This document shows positions 61,726 through 64,000 of a stretch of 64,000 nucleotides of DNA, one piece after another; position 1 is the stretch's first letter, and the number at the start of each line of letters is the position of its first letter. A program made the position numbers and the translations under genes. The notes below the pieces were generated by a model. That model made no database searches. It had not been told where the DNA came from and saw only the letters and a program-made list of their open reading frames with translations. Source of the DNA: Candidatus Bathyarchaeota archaeon (GTDB lineage Archaea; Thermoproteota; Bathyarchaeia; Bathyarchaeales; Bathycorpusculaceae); the NCBI GenBank assembly GCA_026014735.1, contig JAOZHT010000004.1, positions 157,321-221,320 on the forward strand, given 5' to 3'.

Positions 61726-61767
61726 TTGACTGAACAGCCGTCGGCTTAGTCAAGAAAATTTGACGAA
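61726..61767 (+). promoter_or_regulatory. TTGACT...AGTCAA operator-like element, site 2
   Basis: TTGACTGAACA, 16-nt spacing, CGGCTTAGTCAAG, then TTGACGAA, the same length and nearly the same sequence as site 1. An extra GTCAAGAAAC half-site lies just before (61714-61723). A TATA-like CTTTTATTG (61772) and the ATG at 61808 follow. Confidence 0.75.
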
Positions 61768-61807
61768 TACGCTTTTATTGCCACCAGCCAAACAACGCTT
61801 GATAGCT

Positions 61808-62867
61808 ATGAAGAGTAAATTGCAGGCAGCATTGTTGGCGTTGGCGGTTCTGCTCTGCAGCGTCGCCGTTATCGTTAACTTTTCAGGCAACCCGCAGATG
61901 CCTGCAACCGTTGACACACCAGAACCCCCCGAGGTCATTGCAGAAAACTACAATATCACGTCTGGTTCACCGTTGATTGCCAACGAAATCATCGATAACC
62001 TAACTATCAACGGCGGCTACCCAACAATCCAGAATTGCACCGTCCACAACCGAGTCATCGTTAAAGGCGGCTCTCCCACTTTTATCGGCAACGTGATTGA
62101 GGACGGAATCCACGCCGACGCCAAAGAAGGACCAGTAACCATCACAGACAATACGATATTTTCCAAGAGCAGCGTTCCTAACATTTACCTGCAGGGAATC
62201 CACGCGGATGTTTCAGGCAATGAGATAGTCGGCAACTTCTCAGATGGCATCTACATTTATCTGGGGGTTAGCTCTGCCTCAATCAAACAAAACCTAATCT
62301 ACAATTGCCAAAATGGAATATACCTGTTTACGGGTGTTGAACAGCAGTCAGAAATTATCGGAAACGCAATTTTCAACAATTCGGTGGGCATAACAAACGG
62401 CGATGGAGAACCCCTTATCAAAAATAATACAGTTACACAAAACGTTATAGGAATCGAATGTTACCGATGCATAGCGCAATATAACAACATCTACAACAAC
62501 AGCAAGTACAATTTTGAGAACCCGCATCTCATACATAGACGCACTAAATAATTGGTGGGGCACAAGCTACACAAGTGAGATAGGTCAAACGCTGTATCAC
62601 GATGACCGCTACCAAGGGGGAATTAATTTTGTGCCTTACCTAAATGCACCCAACCCGGAGACACCCGCCCTACCTACAGAATTCCATTCCCTTTCCACCC
62701 CAACTTCCCCGCCTACCCCAACCCCCATGCCCAGCCAAACACAAACCGTCCCAGAGGGCTTTTTGGGGTTAGGTTGGTTGCAGGTTGCGGTGTTGGCGGC
62801 GACGGCGGCTTCTGTGGGCTTGGCTGTTGGGGTTTTTGTGCTGCGTCGAAGAGCAAAACCCGCGTGA
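61808..62867 (+). pseudogene. Exported parallel beta-helix protein with +1 frameshift
   Basis: A signal peptide (ALLALAVLLCSVAVIVNFSG), then a right-handed beta-helix of repeated N-x-I-x-G turns (GNVIEDGIHADAKEG, SDGIYIYLGVSSASIKQN, IIGNAIFNNSVGI) to about residue 240. In the AATTTTGAG run at 62510-62518 the frame must change by one: the upstream frame ends at 62551, while the next frame gives SYIDALNNWWGTSYTSEIGQ, as beta-helix proteins do, a Pro/Thr stalk and a C-terminal helix ending RRRAKPA at 62867. Losing one T would join them. Like the Kelch gene, the event is in a TTTT run. Expected full protein about 353 residues. Confidence 0.85.
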
Positions 62868-62993
62868 TAGGTGAGGTGCTTTTGGGGTAAGCAGAGTGGA
62901 ATTCACAAAACAAGCCGCCTCAGCCCCGCCCACCTTTCCAGGCGGCATAGCGGAAAACGTGTCCATTTGAATTTATGCGGAAACTATGGGCAG

Positions 62994-63027
62994 TATAAAT
63001 AGAGGGGGGATAGACGGGCAGGAGCAA
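62994..63027 (+). repeat. TATA/G-tract element, copy near 63 kb
   Basis: TATAAATAGAGGGGGGATAGA is identical to the right arm at 5750-5788 over 21 bases, then diverges (CGGGCAGGAGCAA). It points at the exported-protein gene 160 nt downstream, unlike the copies lying behind gene ends. Confidence 0.65.
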
Positions 63028-63184
63028 ACGTGTCTGATCTATCTGTTTACCAGTACAGGAAATATGGCTGCTCTGCTTGCATACCGCTGCATCAGTTAGC
63101 TAACAGTTGCATTCGGAAGCTTGGTTTGGGTGCGAGAAGTTTATTTTTTGCCCCTGCATATAGGAGCGGTGAGAGGGAAACATA

Positions 63185-63655
63185 TTGAAACTCAGCACCA
63201 AACTCGTCTGCATATGCATAATCTGCACGGTCCTAGCCGTGTCATCTGCGGCTGCCCTGGCTGCTCCAACCGCAAGCTTGAGCTGGTACAAGAACAACGG
63301 CTACGGCATGGGAAACGACATTGGCGGTCAGTGGACCCTAACCGCAGAAGTCTCCTCCGACGTTGAACGCGTCGAATTCTACCTCGACGACGAGCTCCAG
63401 CAGAACATCACCGCCTCCCCCTACAAGTGGAGCTTTAACACCGCAGACTTCAGCCTCGGAGAACACACCGTAAAAGCCGTCGCATACAATGCCCAGGGGC
63501 AAACCTTTGTGGCGCAGGCAGACCGCAACTTCGTCGAGTTCTCGCTGGGTTCTATCTGGGTGATAATCGCTGTGGTTATTGTGGCTGTGGCGGTTTCGCT
63601 TGTGGCACTGCTGATGTGGGTTAATAAAAAGGAAGCTAAAAAAGGGAAAAACTAG
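63185..63655 (+). CDS. Exported Ig-like protein with C-terminal anchor
   Basis: 156 residues, TTG start behind GAGAGGG. Signal peptide (LVCICIICTVLAVSSAAALA), one Ig-like domain (EVSSDVERVEFYLDDELQQN, NTADFSLGEHTVKAVAYNAQ) of the type found in glycosidase and surface proteins, and a C-terminal membrane helix (IWVIIAVVIVAVAVSLVALL) with basic tail NKKEAKKGKN. Its stop overlaps the pgk stop by three bases, convergent. Confidence 0.82.
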   Translation: MKLSTKLVCICIICTVLAVSSAAALAAPTASLSWYKNNGYGMGNDIGGQWTLTAEVSSDVERVEFYLDDELQQNITASPYKWSFNTADFSLGEHTVKAVAYNAQGQTFVAQADRNFVEFSLGSIWVIIAVVIVAVAVSLVALLMWVNKKEAKKGKN

Positions 63656-64000
63656 ATTTTCTTGCTCTGAGATGCATTCTCCAGCGCCACCACACCCGGC
63701 AGCTTCTTACCCATCAAAAACTCGATGAGTGCGCCGCCTGCGGTGCTGATGTAGCCGAGTTTGCCGCCCAATCCATACTCCTGGATGGCTGCGATGGTGT
63801 TTCCGCCGCCTGCCAAGCTGAAGGCTTTGCTTTCTGCGATGGCCTGGAACACGGTTTGGGTGCCGTAGCAGAACTGGGGATCCTCGTAGACGCCCATGGG
63901 GCCGCTGACCACGATGGATTTGGCCTGCGAGATGATTTGGGCGTAGGCTGCGGCGGTTTGGTGTCCGATGTCAAATATCTGGTAATCCGTGGGGAAAGTG
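63652..64000 (-). CDS. pgk: Phosphoglycerate kinase, C-terminal part
   Basis: The C-terminal 115 codons of a gene running off the window. VSGPMGVYEDPQF is the nucleotide loop, GTQTVFQAIAESKAFSLAGG and GGNTIAAIQEYG follow, and KLGYISTAGGALIEFLMGKK closes the domain, all standard for phosphoglycerate kinase. It makes 3-phosphoglycerate and ATP in glycolysis or runs in reverse in gluconeogenesis. Confidence 0.95.
   Translation of the reverse strand, partial: TFPTDYQIFDIGHQTAAAYAQIISQAKSIVVSGPMGVYEDPQFCYGTQTVFQAIAESKAFSLAGGGNTIAAIQEYGLGGKLGYISTAGGALIEFLMGKKLPGVVALENASQSKKI

Noticed and set aside
1-64000. CRISPR array or cas genes
   Set aside because: No regularly spaced 24-37-nt repeats and no Cas-like protein were seen.

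Overview
This window is archaeal, and the best fit is a Bathyarchaeia-like or neighbouring TACK-lineage genome. Supporting markers are Alba, the LysW carrier-protein lysine/arginine pathway, a eukaryotic-type topoisomerase IB (a gene shared mainly by Thaumarchaeota and relatives), an Mrp/NBP35 ATPase, a COG1709 regulator, a tRNA-Ala gene without an encoded CCA, and TATA-type promoters. Many genes start with TTG or GTG behind a GGAGG-like ribosome binding site. The lineage is an inference from gene content; no database was searched.

Layout. 1-2.5 kb: lysW-lysX-lysY facing a divergent Lrp regulator. 2.7-5.5 kb: a rubredoxin-fused TPP enzyme divergent from a thioredoxin reductase, enclosed by near-perfect inverted repeats. 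6.2-7.4 kb: a frameshifted Kelch surface protein. 7.9-11.4 kb: a three-gene electron-transfer operon (a double ferredoxin/MvhD protein plus NfnA- and NfnB-like subunits). 11.5-18.7 kb: small and housekeeping genes (Alba, Mrp, adenosine-specific kinase, a 48-residue zinc ribbon behind a leader hairpin). 18.8-21.9 kb: tRNA-Ala, a large surface protein and a tRNA-Ala fragment, together resembling an integration footprint. 22.8-30.1 kb: a six-gene complex-I/group-4-hydrogenase-like operon in which every expected metal-ligand cysteine is replaced.

31.5-33.7 kb: coiled-coil protein, ribose-5-phosphate isomerase, DUF523. 34.0-35.8 kb: an A+T-rich island with a zinc-ribbon/HTH protein and a methyltransferase-fold protein joined to a PD-(D/E)XK nuclease. 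36.2-39.5 kb: an operon whose membrane protein ends in a ten-cysteine Cys-Ala tail, followed two bases later by a PqqD-radical SAM-SPASM enzyme; this is the strongest candidate for an undescribed system. 39.6-46.2 kb: membrane and exported proteins, a HAD/CTP-kinase fusion, GIY-YIG and CooT-like proteins. 46.4-50.4 kb: ClpB and an ATP-cone nuclease. 50.4-60.3 kb: a sulfatase-maturase-like enzyme, topoisomerase IB, an acyltransferase and a P-type ATPase. 60.7-64.0 kb: exported anchored proteins and the end of pgk.

Three families of noncoding sequence run through the window: a ~125-nt repeat with length-covarying stems (three copies), a TTGACT...AGTCAA operator-like element in front of three exported-protein genes, and G/C-tract elements next to TATA-like sequences.
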